In this document: positions 24,037-35,807 of the stretch, in pieces | How the letters are laid out: each line of letters opens with the position of its first letter | Position numbering within the stretch: the stretch's first letter is position 1 | Position numbers and translations under genes: made by a program | Notes under the pieces: model-generated | What the model was told of the DNA's origin: nothing | Database searches by the model: none | What the model saw: the letters and a program-made list of their open reading frames with translations, nothing else | Assembly: GCA_963790325.1 (NCBI GenBank) | Contig: CAWBNY010000003.1 | Location: 434,001 to 498,000, forward strand | From: JAXDMK01 sp963790325 | GTDB lineage: Bacteria; Actinomycetota; Acidimicrobiia; Acidimicrobiales; AC-14 | Direction of reading: 5' to 3' | Length of the DNA: 64,000 nt

Positions 24037-26079
24037 GTGCAGCGTAGGAGCTCGGATTCCGGTGTCCGCGAGCGGTGGCGGGGTCCGGGCCGGCTCCGTC
24101 TCGACATCGACGCGCTGGTCCTGAACCCGGTGTTGGCGCGCAGTCTGGAGGCAGTCGTCGGCGACTTCGACCATGTCACCGGGGCGAAGGCGAGTACCTC
24201 GTCCGGAAGCCTGCTGATCAGCTACGACGAGGCACGCGCGCCGGGGGGATATCCCGAGCAGCTACGGGTCGGGGTCGAGACGCAGATACGGGAACACGGG
24301 GTATTCCCCGAACTGCGCGCCGGCTCCGAAAACCGCACCGCGCTCCGCCAGGTGCTCGACGTCACCCGCCAGCGCCCGGGTGAGCGGATCGGACCGGCCC
24401 TCGTCACCGTCGGCGCCCACTCCCTGACCACCCTGCAGGGCCTGTCGTTGGCCGCGATCGGAACCCTCGGTGCGGGTGGTAGCCCAAGGATCTTCCGATG
24501 GCTAGGCCTCGCCGACGCCCGGTCGAACGTGCACCTGCTGACCGGTGCCACCTTCCTCCTCACAGGTGTCGGGCTATGGGCGACGTACAAGCGGCGCCAG
24601 GCGTGGAGGAGGCTGTCGCAGGTCACCGAGCACCGGCTCCGCACCGAGGTCTTCGTCCGCCTCGAGTCGCAGGATCTGGCGTTCTTCGAATCGCACGGTA
24701 CGGGTCAGCTCATGGCCATGCTCCTCGACGACAGCGCCCAGATCGGAGCGTTGATGGAGGAGGCGGACTCGATCATCGAGTCCGGTCTGACGATGCTTTT
24801 CGCGGGCACCGCTCTCATGCGCAGCTCGACCCGGCTGGCGGCCATCGCGGTAGCTTCGGTCCCCTTCCTGCTCTTCCCGGTCCGCATACTGAGGCCAAAG
24901 TCGCGGCGCCTGTTCGCCGAGACCTCAGCCGCCCGTGCGGGCATGGCGCAGGCGTTCGACAACATCCTCGCCGGCATCGTCGAAGTGAAGAGCTTCACTG
25001 CTGAGGGTTTCGAGGCCCGGCGGATCCGGCAGCTCAGTGCGGATCTGGCCGAGGTGGCGGTCGACGCGCACTCCTCCTCCCAGTTGCAGACGGCCATTGG
25101 TGGGAACATCTTCTACGGCGGCTACACGCTTGCGATGGCCCACGGCGCGCAGCGTGTCCTGGCTGGCAGGATGCCGGAGGGCCAGCTGGCCGGCGCCGCC
25201 TTCTGGTATCCCCGTCTTCTTGGCTCACTCGGACGGGTGAGCGAATCCACTAATGCCTACTACGGGGCACGCGCCTCCGCCGAACGGCTTCGAGTGGTCC
25301 TCGACGCAGCGCCGAGGGTCGTCAGCGGGCCGATCCCGCTGGCCCCGACCGCGGTTCGGGGCGACATCCGCATCGAGGGTGTGACCTTCGGCTACGACCC
25401 GTCCAGGCCTGTCCTGCGCAGCCTGTCTCTCGACGTGCCCGCAGGCAGCACGCTCGCCATTATCGGCCCCACCGGCTCCGGGAAGAGCACGCTGCTCCGC
25501 CTGCTCTTGCGGTTCTTCGACCCCGACGAGGGTCGGATACTGCTCGATGGTCATGACCTGAGGCATCTCGTCATCGCCGACCTCCGGTCCGCCGTCGCCC
25601 TGGTCAGCCAGGAGGTTTACCTCTTCAATGGCACGGTCCGCCACAACGTCCTCTACGGTCGGCCGAGCGCGTCCGACTATCAGGTCATCGGCGCGTTAAA
25701 TGCAGCCGGCGCCGGCGACCTCCTGGCTTCACTGCCGCAAGGGCTCGATCAGCAGGTAGGTGAGCGGGGCCAGCGGTTGTCCGGAGGCCAGCGGCAGAGA
25801 GTGGCGATCGCCCGGGCGCTGCTCAAGTCCGCGCCGATCCTCGCCCTCGACGAGCCGACTTCGCAGCTCGACTACGCGACCGAGGCCGCGGTCAAAGAGT
25901 CACTGAACAACGCCACGAGAGGCAAAACCGTCATCTATGTCGCCCATCGCCTGGCCACGATCCGGGACGCGGACAAGATCGCCGTGATGGACCAGGGGGA
26001 GCTGCGCGAGGAAGGGACCCACGAGAGCCTTCTCGATCGACGAGGTCTCTACTATAACCTCTGGCAACTCCAGTCTTAG
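24037..26079 (+). CDS. ABC exporter with N-terminal HMA-like domain
   Basis: A 680-residue fused exporter. Residues about 15-75 resemble a heavy-metal-associated-type fold without its CxxC; then six membrane helices (about 110-390) and a nucleotide-binding domain with Walker A (GPTGSGKSTLL), signature (LSGGQRQRVAIARALL) and Walker B (ILALDEPTSQLD). There is no C39 peptidase domain, so it would not cut the leader itself. It lies beside the lanthipeptide operon on the other strand, so export of the peptide is possible, but metal or lipid transport cannot be excluded. The GTG start at 24037 is weakly supported. Confidence 0.8.
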   Translation: MQRRSSDSGVRERWRGPGRLRLDIDALVLNPVLARSLEAVVGDFDHVTGAKASTSSGSLLISYDEARAPGGYPEQLRVGVETQIREHGVFPELRAGSENRTALRQVLDVTRQRPGERIGPALVTVGAHSLTTLQGLSLAAIGTLGAGGSPRIFRWLGLADARSNVHLLTGATFLLTGVGLWATYKRRQAWRRLSQVTEHRLRTEVFVRLESQDLAFFESHGTGQLMAMLLDDSAQIGALMEEADSIIESGLTMLFAGTALMRSSTRLAAIAVASVPFLLFPVRILRPKSRRLFAETSAARAGMAQAFDNILAGIVEVKSFTAEGFEARRIRQLSADLAEVAVDAHSSSQLQTAIGGNIFYGGYTLAMAHGAQRVLAGRMPEGQLAGAAFWYPRLLGSLGRVSESTNAYYGARASAERLRVVLDAAPRVVSGPIPLAPTAVRGDIRIEGVTFGYDPSRPVLRSLSLDVPAGSTLAIIGPTGSGKSTLLRLLLRFFDPDEGRILLDGHDLRHLVIADLRSAVALVSQEVYLFNGTVRHNVLYGRPSASDYQVIGALNAAGAGDLLASLPQGLDQQVGERGQRLSGGQRQRVAIARALLKSAPILALDEPTSQLDYATEAAVKESLNNATRGKTVIYVAHRLATIRDADKIAVMDQGELREEGTHESLLDRRGLYYNLWQLQS

Positions 26080-26147
26080 CTTAGCTTAGTGCTCTGGACC
26101 GAAATTCCGGTCACGTATTCCCCGCACGTCAGGCGGCGGCCCTGTGG

Positions 26148-26310
26148 TCAGGCAGGCTCGCCAGCGAGTCGCTCGAGGAGCTTGGTCAGGTCGCTGCGGG
26201 TGAACTTCCACTCGAACGGCGTGGCTGTCTGCTCGTAGCGACGCTCGAAGGCGGCCAGCCGGGACTCGACCTCGGCCAAGTCGGCGAAGTCGTTGGGCGT
26301 CACCTCCACT
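26148..26310 (-). pseudogene. IS630-type transposase C-terminal fragment
   Basis: About 50 codons read DFADLAEVESRLAAFERRYE, then FEWKFTRSDL, the C-terminal signature of IS630 transposases, ending in a TGA at 26150-26148. The rest is missing. It marks the right side of the accessory island. Confidence 0.65.
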
Positions 26311-26343
26311 TGTGACGTGACATGGAGGGGGGAGCCAAAACCA

Positions 26344-26371
26344 ATTTTACATAACGAGGATTATGGGCGGT
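26344..26371. repeat. Xer/dif-like dyad
   Basis: Left arm ATTTTACATAA (26344-26354), 6-nt spacer cgagga, right arm TTATGGGCGGT. CATAA-N6-TTATG is the same inner core as the bacterial dif site. It stands out as AT-rich in GC-rich DNA next to an IS630 relic. It could be a XerCD or integrase target; this is inference. Confidence 0.35.
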
Positions 26372-26576
26372 CGACTTTGGTTGGCCCTGGGGGGGTCTCC
26401 GGCTAACCCGTCGGATTCCCGCCGAGGCACTGCTGCGCCTCGTCCAGGGGCGCCCACCGGGCGACGACGCCCGCCTTGGCATCCGCTGAGCGAAAAGAGC
26501 TGGTCCGGCCGGTCGGCCGGGTGTCATCGCAGGGCGACCCCATCGCGGCCCCGTCGCGTGCGACGCTGGCGTTGCC

Positions 26577-27182
26577 ATGGCCCCCGCACTGTTCTCCCGC
26601 CCACTGCTGAGCGCGGCCGCTGTTGCCGCTTCTGCGCTCCTCGTTGCCGCTTGCGGCGGCTCCGCTCCATCGGGCCAGCGCCCGCCCCCCTCTGTCTCCA
26701 CCCTGCCCAGCCTGGAGCACGCCGGACCTGCCCCGGCCGCGACCCCGACGAGCGTGGTCCCCTCGGCGTTAGGCGCCAGCGTGCTGCCCGACATCGTCGT
26801 CGACGACGTGGGCGGCGGGACGGTCAACCTGGCCTCGCTGGCGCCGTCGGCCGAGCCGATCCTGCTGTGGATGTGGGCGCCGCATTGACCGACTTGCCGC
26901 CGGGAGGCTCCCGGCGTCGAGCAGTTCGCTCGACAGCATGTGTCGACGGTCCGGGTTGTCGGCCTGGGCACCCAGGACAGCCTGGAGGAGGCCCGCGACT
27001 TCGTCGCCCGCTACGCGGTCACCTTCACCATGCTGTGGGACTCCTCGTTCCGCTCGTGGCGCGCTCTGGAGATCCCCGGCCAGCCCGCGGCCGTGCTGAT
27101 CGCCCCCGACGGCAGTTTCCTCGGCCGGTGGCTGGGGCCGTTCCCCGAGGACGAGGTGCTGCGGCTGGCGTCCCAGCACTGA
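26577..27182 (+). CDS. TlpA-like thioredoxin lipoprotein, putative selenoprotein (UGA at 26886-26888)
   Basis: A lipoprotein signal (lipobox VAAC, Cys26) is followed by a thioredoxin-fold domain. At codon 104 the frame has TGA where the first Cys of CxxC is expected: Trp-Ala-Pro-His-UGA-Pro-Thr-Cys107. The same frame then continues open for 97 codons with clear thioredoxin features (VVGLGTQDSLEEARDFV, IPGQPAAVLIAPDG) to the TGA at 27180-27182. An 8-bp hairpin with a GGC loop starts right after the UGA. This is a Sec-x-x-Cys thioredoxin-like protein, 201 residues, acting outside the membrane. CcdA follows 7 nt later. If selenocysteine is not made here, it is a nonsense-mutated gene. Confidence 0.75.
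26898..26916 (+). promoter_or_regulatory. bSECIS-like stem-loop downstream of in-frame UGA
   Basis: A perfect 8-bp stem, CGCCGGGA (26898-26905) with TCCCGGCG (26909-26916), closes a 3-nt loop, GGC. The loop begins 17 nt after the UGA. This fits published bacterial SECIS rules as I remember them (stem 4-16 bp, apical loop 3-14 nt with an early G, 16-37 nt from the UGA). Confidence 0.65.
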
Positions 27183-27189
27183 CCGGCCG

Positions 27190-28072
27190 GTGATCGATGC
27201 CCCCCTGGCCCTGGGGTTCGCGGCGGGGATGCTGGCCGCGTTCAACCCGTGCGGGTTCGCCTTGCTCCCGGCCTACCTCTCCTTCTTCGTCGGCGTCGAG
27301 GAGCGAGGGGATGGGGCCGGGGCGCGGGCCGGTGGTCGGCGCCCTGGCCGCGGGCTCGGCGGTCACGGTCGGGTTCGTGGGCGTGTTCGGGGTCGCGGGC
27401 GTGGCCGCGACGACGTTCTCCCTGGCCATCCAGCGCGTCGCCCCGTGGGTGTCGGTTCCCGTCGGCCTGGCGCTCACGGCCCTGGGGTTGGCCGTCGCCG
27501 CGGGGTGGAAGCCGGCGCTGCGCCTGCCTCGCCTCGCGGTCGGCGGGACAAGCCGGGGGCTGGCGTCCATGGCCCTGTACGGCGTGTCCTACGCCACGGT
27601 GTCGCTGTCGTGCACGCTGCCCGTGTTCCTGGCCGCAGTGGCCACGACCTTCGAGGACGCCAGCCTCCTGTCGGGGGTGGCCGTCTTCGTCGCCTACGCC
27701 CTGGGGATGGGCACGGTGCTGACCGGGCTGGCCGTGGCCATTTCCTTCGCCCGCCGACCGGTGGGCGCCGCCCTGCGAGGGGCGGCGCCGGTGCTGGCCC
27801 GCCTCGGCGGCCTGGTCCTGGCCGTCGCCGGCGCCTACGTCACGTGGTACGCGGTCTACGAGATCCGCCTCGCCGTCGACGACGACGCCGAGGCCGGGCC
27901 GGTGGCCATCGTCACCCGGTGGTCGGGCCAAGTTTCGACGTGGCTGGACCAGGTCGGCCCCGGTCGGATCGCAGCAGCCGTGCTCGTGCTGATCGTCGCG
28001 GCCGCAGCGGTCGGTCGGAGAAGGTCGCTCTCTCGGGACGCCGGCGTCGACGATCAGGCCACGCCAGGCTGA
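27190..28072 (+). CDS. CcdA-type transmembrane electron carrier, with +1 frameshift
   Basis: The start (GTG 27190) gives LALGFAAGMLAAFNPCGFAL, the first conserved Cys segment of CcdA. Near 27301-27318 (gaggggatgggg) the frame shifts by one extra base; the next frame continues with GALAAGSAVTVGFVGVFGVA and VSYATVSLSCTLPVFLA, the second conserved Cys segment, through six membrane helices to a TGA at 28070-28072. CcdA passes electrons from cytoplasmic thioredoxin to extracytoplasmic thiol proteins, here most likely the adjoining TlpA-like selenoprotein. The extra G may be a sequencing error, a mutation, or programmed. Confidence 0.75.
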
Positions 28073-28315
28073 TCAGCGCTGTTCGCGATTCAGCCCGCAG
28101 GAGCGCCTCCAGCTGAGAGACGTCAAGCACCACCGGCCTGTCGGGCGTCATGGGAGGTCAGACTACCGGGGGCTGCGATCCGAAGGACCTCCGGACTTCC
28201 GGGTTCGACAGCGCCTAACCGCCGTTAGTAGCCGAGTTTCTTGCCACTTTGGCACGGTTACCCCGGAGACCCCGGGGGCACCGACAGCTCGCTGCGCCGC
28301 CACCACAACCGAGGC

Positions 28316-28630
28316 TCAGCAGTCGAGAGTTGCGCCGGCTGCTTGGCAGATGGCGCGCGAGCGATCCGAACCCAGCGCACCGATACGGCGAACGAGCATC
28401 GCCTTCGGGAACGGCTGGAGATTGTCGAAGGACGCGACCGATTGCCGCGGGAGACCCTCAGCCGGGCCAAGCGGAAGCTCGCTCGGAAGGCCGCGGACGC
28501 GGCTAGTGACCGGCGCCACCAGGACCCGCTGCATCACGCGGTTGGCGGCGTCTCGGCTCACGACGAGGAAGGGCCGGCCCTTCTCCTGCGGGGTTTCGCC
28601 CCACCAGACCTCGCCTCGTGCTACCACCAT
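28316..28630 (-). CDS. MazF/PemK-type toxin
   Basis: A 104-residue protein: VARGEVWWGETPQEKGRPFL, then VLVAPVTSRVRGLPSE and a final alpha-helix match MazF/PemK endoribonucleases. Start at ATG 28630 (GTG 28639 also in frame) overlaps the end of the antitoxin gene by 10 bases, the usual coupled arrangement. It would cut mRNA when free of antitoxin. Confidence 0.85.
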   Translation of the reverse strand: MVVARGEVWWGETPQEKGRPFLVVSRDAANRVMQRVLVAPVTSRVRGLPSELPLGPAEGLPRQSVASFDNLQPFPKAMLVRRIGALGSDRSRAICQAAGATLDC

Positions 28631-28881
28631 CTCTCCCACGGTTCGTCCTCGATCGCCTGCGTGGCGAGGCGTCTCGCCTCCGCCAGCTCGCCCTCGGACT
28701 CCGGGGCCCGTCGGTAGCCGCTGACGTAGGCCTCCTCCAGGGCCTCTCGCCGCTGCCCCGCGACGATCAGCTCGACCGCCCGCCGGACCGCAGACGATCG
28801 GCTCGAGAAATGGCCTTGCTTCACCAGGTCGTCCAGCTGACGTACCAGCCCGTCCGGCAGCTTCACCGCGATCTGCGTCAT
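28621..28881 (-). CDS. Ribbon-helix-helix antitoxin
   Basis: An 86-residue protein beginning with a ribbon-helix-helix fold (IAVKLPDGLVRQLDDLVKQG, then SRSSAVRRAVEL) that binds DNA and represses the operon, with an acidic C-terminal tail (ending EPWERWW) to wrap the toxin. It is upstream of and overlaps the MazF gene. Confidence 0.82.
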   Translation of the reverse strand: MTQIAVKLPDGLVRQLDDLVKQGHFSSRSSAVRRAVELIVAGQRREALEEAYVSGYRRAPESEGELAEARRLATQAIEDEPWERWW

Positions 28882-28948
28882 TCGCCGAGCATACCCTTGA
28901 GTATTACGCTCGCGATGTGGGCCTTCCCGAGTGCGCCCGAGACGCCGG

Positions 28949-31309
<2,361 letters not shown>

Positions 31310-31311
31310 GG

Positions 31312-31722
31312 TCAAACCCGCTCCTGGATTCGGATCAGATTGCCGGCCGGATCGCGGACGGCGCAATCACGAACGCCGTAGGGCTGATCGGTCGGCTCCT
31401 GGACGATCTCGGCGCCGCCGCCCTGCAGCACCTCGAAGGTGGCGTCGAGATCGGGGGTGGCCAGGAGGATGCCGCCGTAGGTGCCCTTGGCCATCATCTC
31501 CCGGATGGTGCGACGCTCGTCGTCGGTGATGCCCGGGTCGACGCCGGGCGGGTGCAGGACGATGGACGTGCCCGGCTGACCGGCCGGGCCGACCGTCATC
31601 CAGCGCATCCCGTTGTATCCGACGTCCAGGCGGACCTCGAACCCGAGGATGTCGCGGTAGAAGGCGAGGGCCGCCTCCGGGTCGTCCTGGGGCAGGAAGC
31701 TGGCATGAATGGTGAGGTCCAT
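31312..31722 (-). CDS. VOC-family (glyoxalase/dioxygenase fold) protein
   Basis: A 136-residue protein with paired beta-alpha-beta-beta-beta modules: ALAFYRDILGFEVRLDV and then a long second half ending AVRDPAGNLIRIQERV. This is the typical small VOC protein of bleomycin/fosfomycin resistance or glyoxalase I type. Metal ligands cannot be fixed by eye. It lies between the regulator (6 nt) and the UvrA-like gene and probably works with the latter in drug tolerance. Confidence 0.85.
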   Translation of the reverse strand: MDLTIHASFLPQDDPEAALAFYRDILGFEVRLDVGYNGMRWMTVGPAGQPGTSIVLHPPGVDPGITDDERRTIREMMAKGTYGGILLATPDLDATFEVLQGGGAEIVQEPTDQPYGVRDCAVRDPAGNLIRIQERV

Positions 31723-31727
31723 GGCCG

Positions 31728-32186
<459 letters not shown>

Positions 32187-32270
32187 CGTGCCACGCCGGA
32201 TCGGCGTCGCCGGGAAGGACCGGGCGTGGGGTGGCGACACCCACCGGGACTTCCCCTGGTAACAAGGGGC

Positions 32271-32996
32271 GTGGCCCTCAGCCCCGACCACGACGACGAG
32301 CCGGCGCCGGCCGCGGCGCGGTACCTCCCGGCCACCCGCCGGGGGTGGATCGCATCGGTCGTGGCGATGCTGTACGTAGCGGGGACCATCGGCTACGTCA
32401 TCGGGGCCCGGGAGGGCGGGCAAACGTCGCCTGACCCCGTCGACGTCGGGTTCCTGCAGGACATGATCACCCATCACGAGCAGGCCATCGAGATGTCGAA
32501 CATCGAGCTGGTGGGCGGTGTCGACCCCGACGTCCAGGGCTTCGCCCGGGAGATCCTCACGTTCCAGGCCTACGAGGTCGGGGTGATGGAGGGCCGGTTG
32601 GCCGAATGGGGTCTGTCCCCGCAGGATCGGAGCGACACGGCCATGGCCTGGATGGGTTTACCCGTCCCCACCGACAGGATGCCGGGTATGGCCTCGGCGG
32701 ACGAGTTGCGCCTCCTGCGCCAGGCCGTCGGCGTCGATGTCGACGCGCTGTTCGTCCCGCTGATGCAGGACCATCATCGTGGTGGCGTGCACATGGCCGA
32801 CTTCGCGGCGGCGGAAGCGTCCGACCCGGCGGTGCGGGAGCTGGCGGCCCGGATGGCCCGCAACCAACGCATCGAGATCGCCGAGCTCGCCGCCGCCAGC
32901 CAGCGGGCGGGACTCGACCCTGCACCGGACGGGTACGTTCCGGACGTCACCCCAGGCCGGGAGGAAGCGGCCGGGCACGGGGAGCACGGCGGGTGA
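32271..32996 (+). CDS. DUF305 membrane-anchored protein
   Basis: A 241-residue protein. One membrane helix near residues 25-45 (SVVAMLYVAGTIGYVIG), then a DUF305 four-helix domain with the two signature motifs: DMITHHEQAIEMS and PLMQDHHRGGVHMA. These His-rich motifs bind metals such as copper in related proteins. The GTG start follows a spacer of 84 bases from the divergent AraC gene. Function in metal handling is inferred from the family. Confidence 0.85.
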   Translation: MALSPDHDDEPAPAAARYLPATRRGWIASVVAMLYVAGTIGYVIGAREGGQTSPDPVDVGFLQDMITHHEQAIEMSNIELVGGVDPDVQGFAREILTFQAYEVGVMEGRLAEWGLSPQDRSDTAMAWMGLPVPTDRMPGMASADELRLLRQAVGVDVDALFVPLMQDHHRGGVHMADFAAAEASDPAVRELAARMARNQRIEIAELAAASQRAGLDPAPDGYVPDVTPGREEAAGHGEHGG

Positions 32997-33050
32997 CGCC
33001 CGGTAGATTGGCCGGTCGTCGGCGGGATGGAGCCATCAGGGAGGACCTCG

Positions 33051-34559
33051 ATGCCTGTTCTTGCCCGGTGCCTGTTGCTCGCCGTCGTCCTGGCCCTGCC
33101 CGCCCTGGCTGCGTGCAGCGACGACAAGCCCGCCGGTGGCGGTGGCAGTGGTGGTGGCTCGACCGTCGCCCTCACCATCATCCAGATGAACGACGTGTAC
33201 GAGCTCACCCCCGTCAGTGGGGGCATGGAGGGCGGCCTGGCCCGGGTGGCCACCCTGCGGGCGAAGCTTAAGGCGGAGAACCCGAACACCTTCACCATCC
33301 TCGCCGGCGACCTCCTGAACCCCTCGGCCCTGAGCACCGCGACCGTCGACGGGGAACGGCTGGCCGGCCGGCAGATGGTCGACGTGATGAACGTCCTCGG
33401 CCTCGACTACGCCACCTTCGGCAACCACGAGTTCGACCTGACCCAGGAACGGCTCGTCCAGCGCCTGGCCGAGTCGAAGTTCACGTGGGTCTCCAGCAAC
33501 GTGACCCAGGCCGGCGGTCAGCCCTTCGCCAACGTCCCCCCGAACTCCACCTTCACCGCCCGCAACGAGGCCGGCAAGGAGATCCGCATCGGCCTCTTCG
33601 GCCTCACCGTCGGCTCCAACCCGGCCGCCTACGTGGCCTACGGCGACCCGGTGGCGGCCGCCGAAGCGCAGGTGGCGGCCCTGCGCAACCAGGTCGACAT
33701 CCTGATCGCAGTCACCCACCTCAGCCTCGAGGGCGATATCGACCTCGTCCAGCAAGTCCCCGAGATCGACCTCGTCCTCGGCGGCCACGAGCACGAGAAC
33801 GCCGAGGTGGAGCGGGGCCCGGACTTCACGCCCGTCTCCAAGGCCGACGCCAACGCCCGGTCGGTCTACGTCCACCGGCTTCGCTACGACACGTCGACCG
33901 GGCACCTCGACCACGACTCGACGCTCGAGCGGGTGACCCCCGCGCTGGCCGACGACCCGACGGTGGCGGCGGCCGTCGACCGGTGGGTGACAGTCGCCTT
34001 CGACGGGTTCCGGGCCCAGGGCTTCGAGCCGACAAGGGTGGTGGCCACCACAGTCGAGCCTCTCGACGGCCGGGAGTCGAGCGTCCGCAACTCCCCCACC
34101 CGGCTGACCGACCTCACCGCCCAGGGCATGCTCCGTGCCGCTCCCGGGACCGAGCTGGCCGTGTTCAACAGCGGGTCGATCCGCATCGACGACGTGATCC
34201 CGCCGGGCGACGTCACCGAGTACGACATCATCCGCACCATGCCCTTCGGGGGCACCGTCCTGTCGGTGCAGATGAGCGGCAGCCTGCTCCTGCGGGTCCT
34301 CGACCAGGGCCGGGCCAACGCCGGCACCGGCGGCTACCTCCAGCTGGCCAACGTCACCCGCAACCCGGGCGGGGACGGGTGGCTCGTCGACGGGGCCGCC
34401 GTCGACGTGGGTCGCAGCTACGCGGTGGCCATCAACGACTTCCTCCTCACCGGCCGGGAGATCAAGCTCGACTTCCTCACCCGGGACAATCCCGACGTCA
34501 CCGTGGTGTCCGAGCACGGCGACGTGCGCCAGAGCCTCATCGCCGAGCTCCAGCGCTGA
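33051..34559 (+). CDS. 5'-nucleotidase / metallophosphatase lipoprotein
   Basis: A 502-residue lipoprotein (lipobox LAAC near residue 23). N-terminal metallophosphatase: GNHEFD, later GGHEHEN; C-terminal 5'-nucleotidase domain: NSGSIRIDDVIPPGDV and TMPFGGTV. These secreted enzymes take phosphate off nucleotides outside the cell for salvage. A good RBS (GGGAGG) precedes the ATG. Confidence 0.88.
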   Translation: MPVLARCLLLAVVLALPALAACSDDKPAGGGGSGGGSTVALTIIQMNDVYELTPVSGGMEGGLARVATLRAKLKAENPNTFTILAGDLLNPSALSTATVDGERLAGRQMVDVMNVLGLDYATFGNHEFDLTQERLVQRLAESKFTWVSSNVTQAGGQPFANVPPNSTFTARNEAGKEIRIGLFGLTVGSNPAAYVAYGDPVAAAEAQVAALRNQVDILIAVTHLSLEGDIDLVQQVPEIDLVLGGHEHENAEVERGPDFTPVSKADANARSVYVHRLRYDTSTGHLDHDSTLERVTPALADDPTVAAAVDRWVTVAFDGFRAQGFEPTRVVATTVEPLDGRESSVRNSPTRLTDLTAQGMLRAAPGTELAVFNSGSIRIDDVIPPGDVTEYDIIRTMPFGGTVLSVQMSGSLLLRVLDQGRANAGTGGYLQLANVTRNPGGDGWLVDGAAVDVGRSYAVAINDFLLTGREIKLDFLTRDNPDVTVVSEHGDVRQSLIAELQR

Positions 34560-34864
34560 TCAGGGCTGGTCGAGGCGGCGCCGGACGGCCTCGCCCCGGG
34601 GTGCGAGCCGGTAGCCGACCTCCAGCGACTCGGTGAGCCCTAGCTCCTTCAGCTTGCGGACGTCCCGCTTGAAGGCGACCGGCTCCCGGGCCAGCTCCCG
34701 GGCCAGGTCGGGAGGTACCGCAGCCGAGGCCGGTCCCACCGCCGGAAGGCGAGGTCGATCCGCCCATCCCGGATCGCCTCCAACTCGGCGGGTCGGATCA
34801 GCAACCCGGTCCGGCTGACGCACACGGCGTCGGGGGCGATGTCCGGCGACCGCGTCGGGGGCAT
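34560..34864 (-). pseudogene. ASCH-like/winged-helix protein with internal deletion
   Basis: The front frame reads LLIRPAELEAIRDGRIDLAF then RRWDRPR, the start of an ASCH-like domain protein. After that the family should continue for about 100 residues, but here it jumps into another frame that reads the C-terminal winged-helix-like part: DLARELAREPVAFKRDVRKL then KELGLTESLEVGYRLAPRGE. So a deletion of several hundred bases has joined both ends out of frame. Confidence 0.6.
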
Positions 34865-34865
34865 G

Positions 34866-35807
34866 TCAGCGGTAGTCGGCGGGGTCGACGTCGAGGCCGC
34901 GCTCGGTGTCGTCCAGGTAGCGCCAGACGTCGGGGCGGGAACCGTCGAGATCGGTGAAGCCGTATTCGGCGGCGAGGCGACCGGAGGTGACCGACTGCTG
35001 GTTCCACCGGGCCCGGTCGGGGTCGGCGGCCAGGGCGGCGACGGCCCGGCCCACGTAGCGGGGCGACTCGGAGGCGGCGAAGCCGGGCGGGGCGGGGGCG
35101 TCCCGCCAGTCGGCCTCGGTGGTCCCGAACGCCTCCAGCATCATCTCCGACCGCATCCAGCCGGGGGTGAGGGCGACCGCGGTCGCCCCGTGGGGCGCCA
35201 GCTCGTGGCCCTGGGAGAAGGCCAGCCGGGCCACCGCCACCTTGGCCAGGTCGTAGAAGACGGAGATCCGGTAGCGGGACGTGTTGTAGTCGGCGGTGCC
35301 GTCGGTGACCTCGACGACCAGCCCACCGGGCCGGTCGACCAGGAGCGGAAGGAGGTGGTGGGACGTGATCAGGTGGGTGTCGATCGCCAGGCGGAGGATG
35401 CGGAGGCCCTTGTCGAGGTCGTGCTCCCAGACGGGCGTGTTCCAGTCGGCGGGACCGCCCTTGAGCACCTCGCCGCCCCAGATGTCGTTGACGAGGACGT
35501 CGAGGTGGCCGTGCTCGACCCGGATGCGCTCGGCCAGAGCCGCGACCTGGGCCGGGTCGAGGTGGTCGACTGCCACCGCGACGCCGGTGCCACCGAGCCC
35601 GGTGACGAGCTCGGCCGTCTCCTCGATGGTCTCGGGCCGGTCGTAGTCGGACCGGAGGGCGCCGGTGCGGCTGCTCCGTCCCGTGCAGTAGACCGCCGCC
35701 CCGGCCTCGCCCAAAGCGGCGGCGATGCCCCGGCCGGCACCTCGGGTGGCGCCGGCGACCACCGCCACCCGTCCCCGCAGCGCGTCACTGTCCGGCGACC
35801 AGGCCAC
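34866..35807 (-). CDS. Short-chain dehydrogenase/reductase
   Basis: A 313-residue SDR protein. Cofactor motif GATRGAGRGIA near residue 18, NDIWGG in place of the usual NNAG, and a Tyr-x3-Lys (YDLAK) catalytic pair. It should oxidise or reduce a hydroxyl/keto group with NAD(P). It starts with a GTG at 35807 inside the end of the flippase gene (23-base overlap). Confidence 0.83.
   Translation of the reverse strand: MAWSPDSDALRGRVAVVAGATRGAGRGIAAALGEAGAAVYCTGRSSRTGALRSDYDRPETIEETAELVTGLGGTGVAVAVDHLDPAQVAALAERIRVEHGHLDVLVNDIWGGEVLKGGPADWNTPVWEHDLDKGLRILRLAIDTHLITSHHLLPLLVDRPGGLVVEVTDGTADYNTSRYRISVFYDLAKVAVARLAFSQGHELAPHGATAVALTPGWMRSEMMLEAFGTTEADWRDAPAPPGFAASESPRYVGRAVAALAADPDRARWNQQSVTSGRLAAEYGFTDLDGSRPDVWRYLDDTERGLDVDPADYR

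Noticed and set aside
27912..28151. A minus-strand frame starting MTPDRPVVLDVSQLEALLRA
   Set aside because: The first 30 codons look possible, but the rest overlaps the end of ccdA and turns Arg-rich. I could not support it.
33036..34517. A 493-codon minus-strand frame over the 5'-nucleotidase
   Set aside because: Antisense shadow of a clear gene, with no domain and with His/Val-rich low-information sequence.
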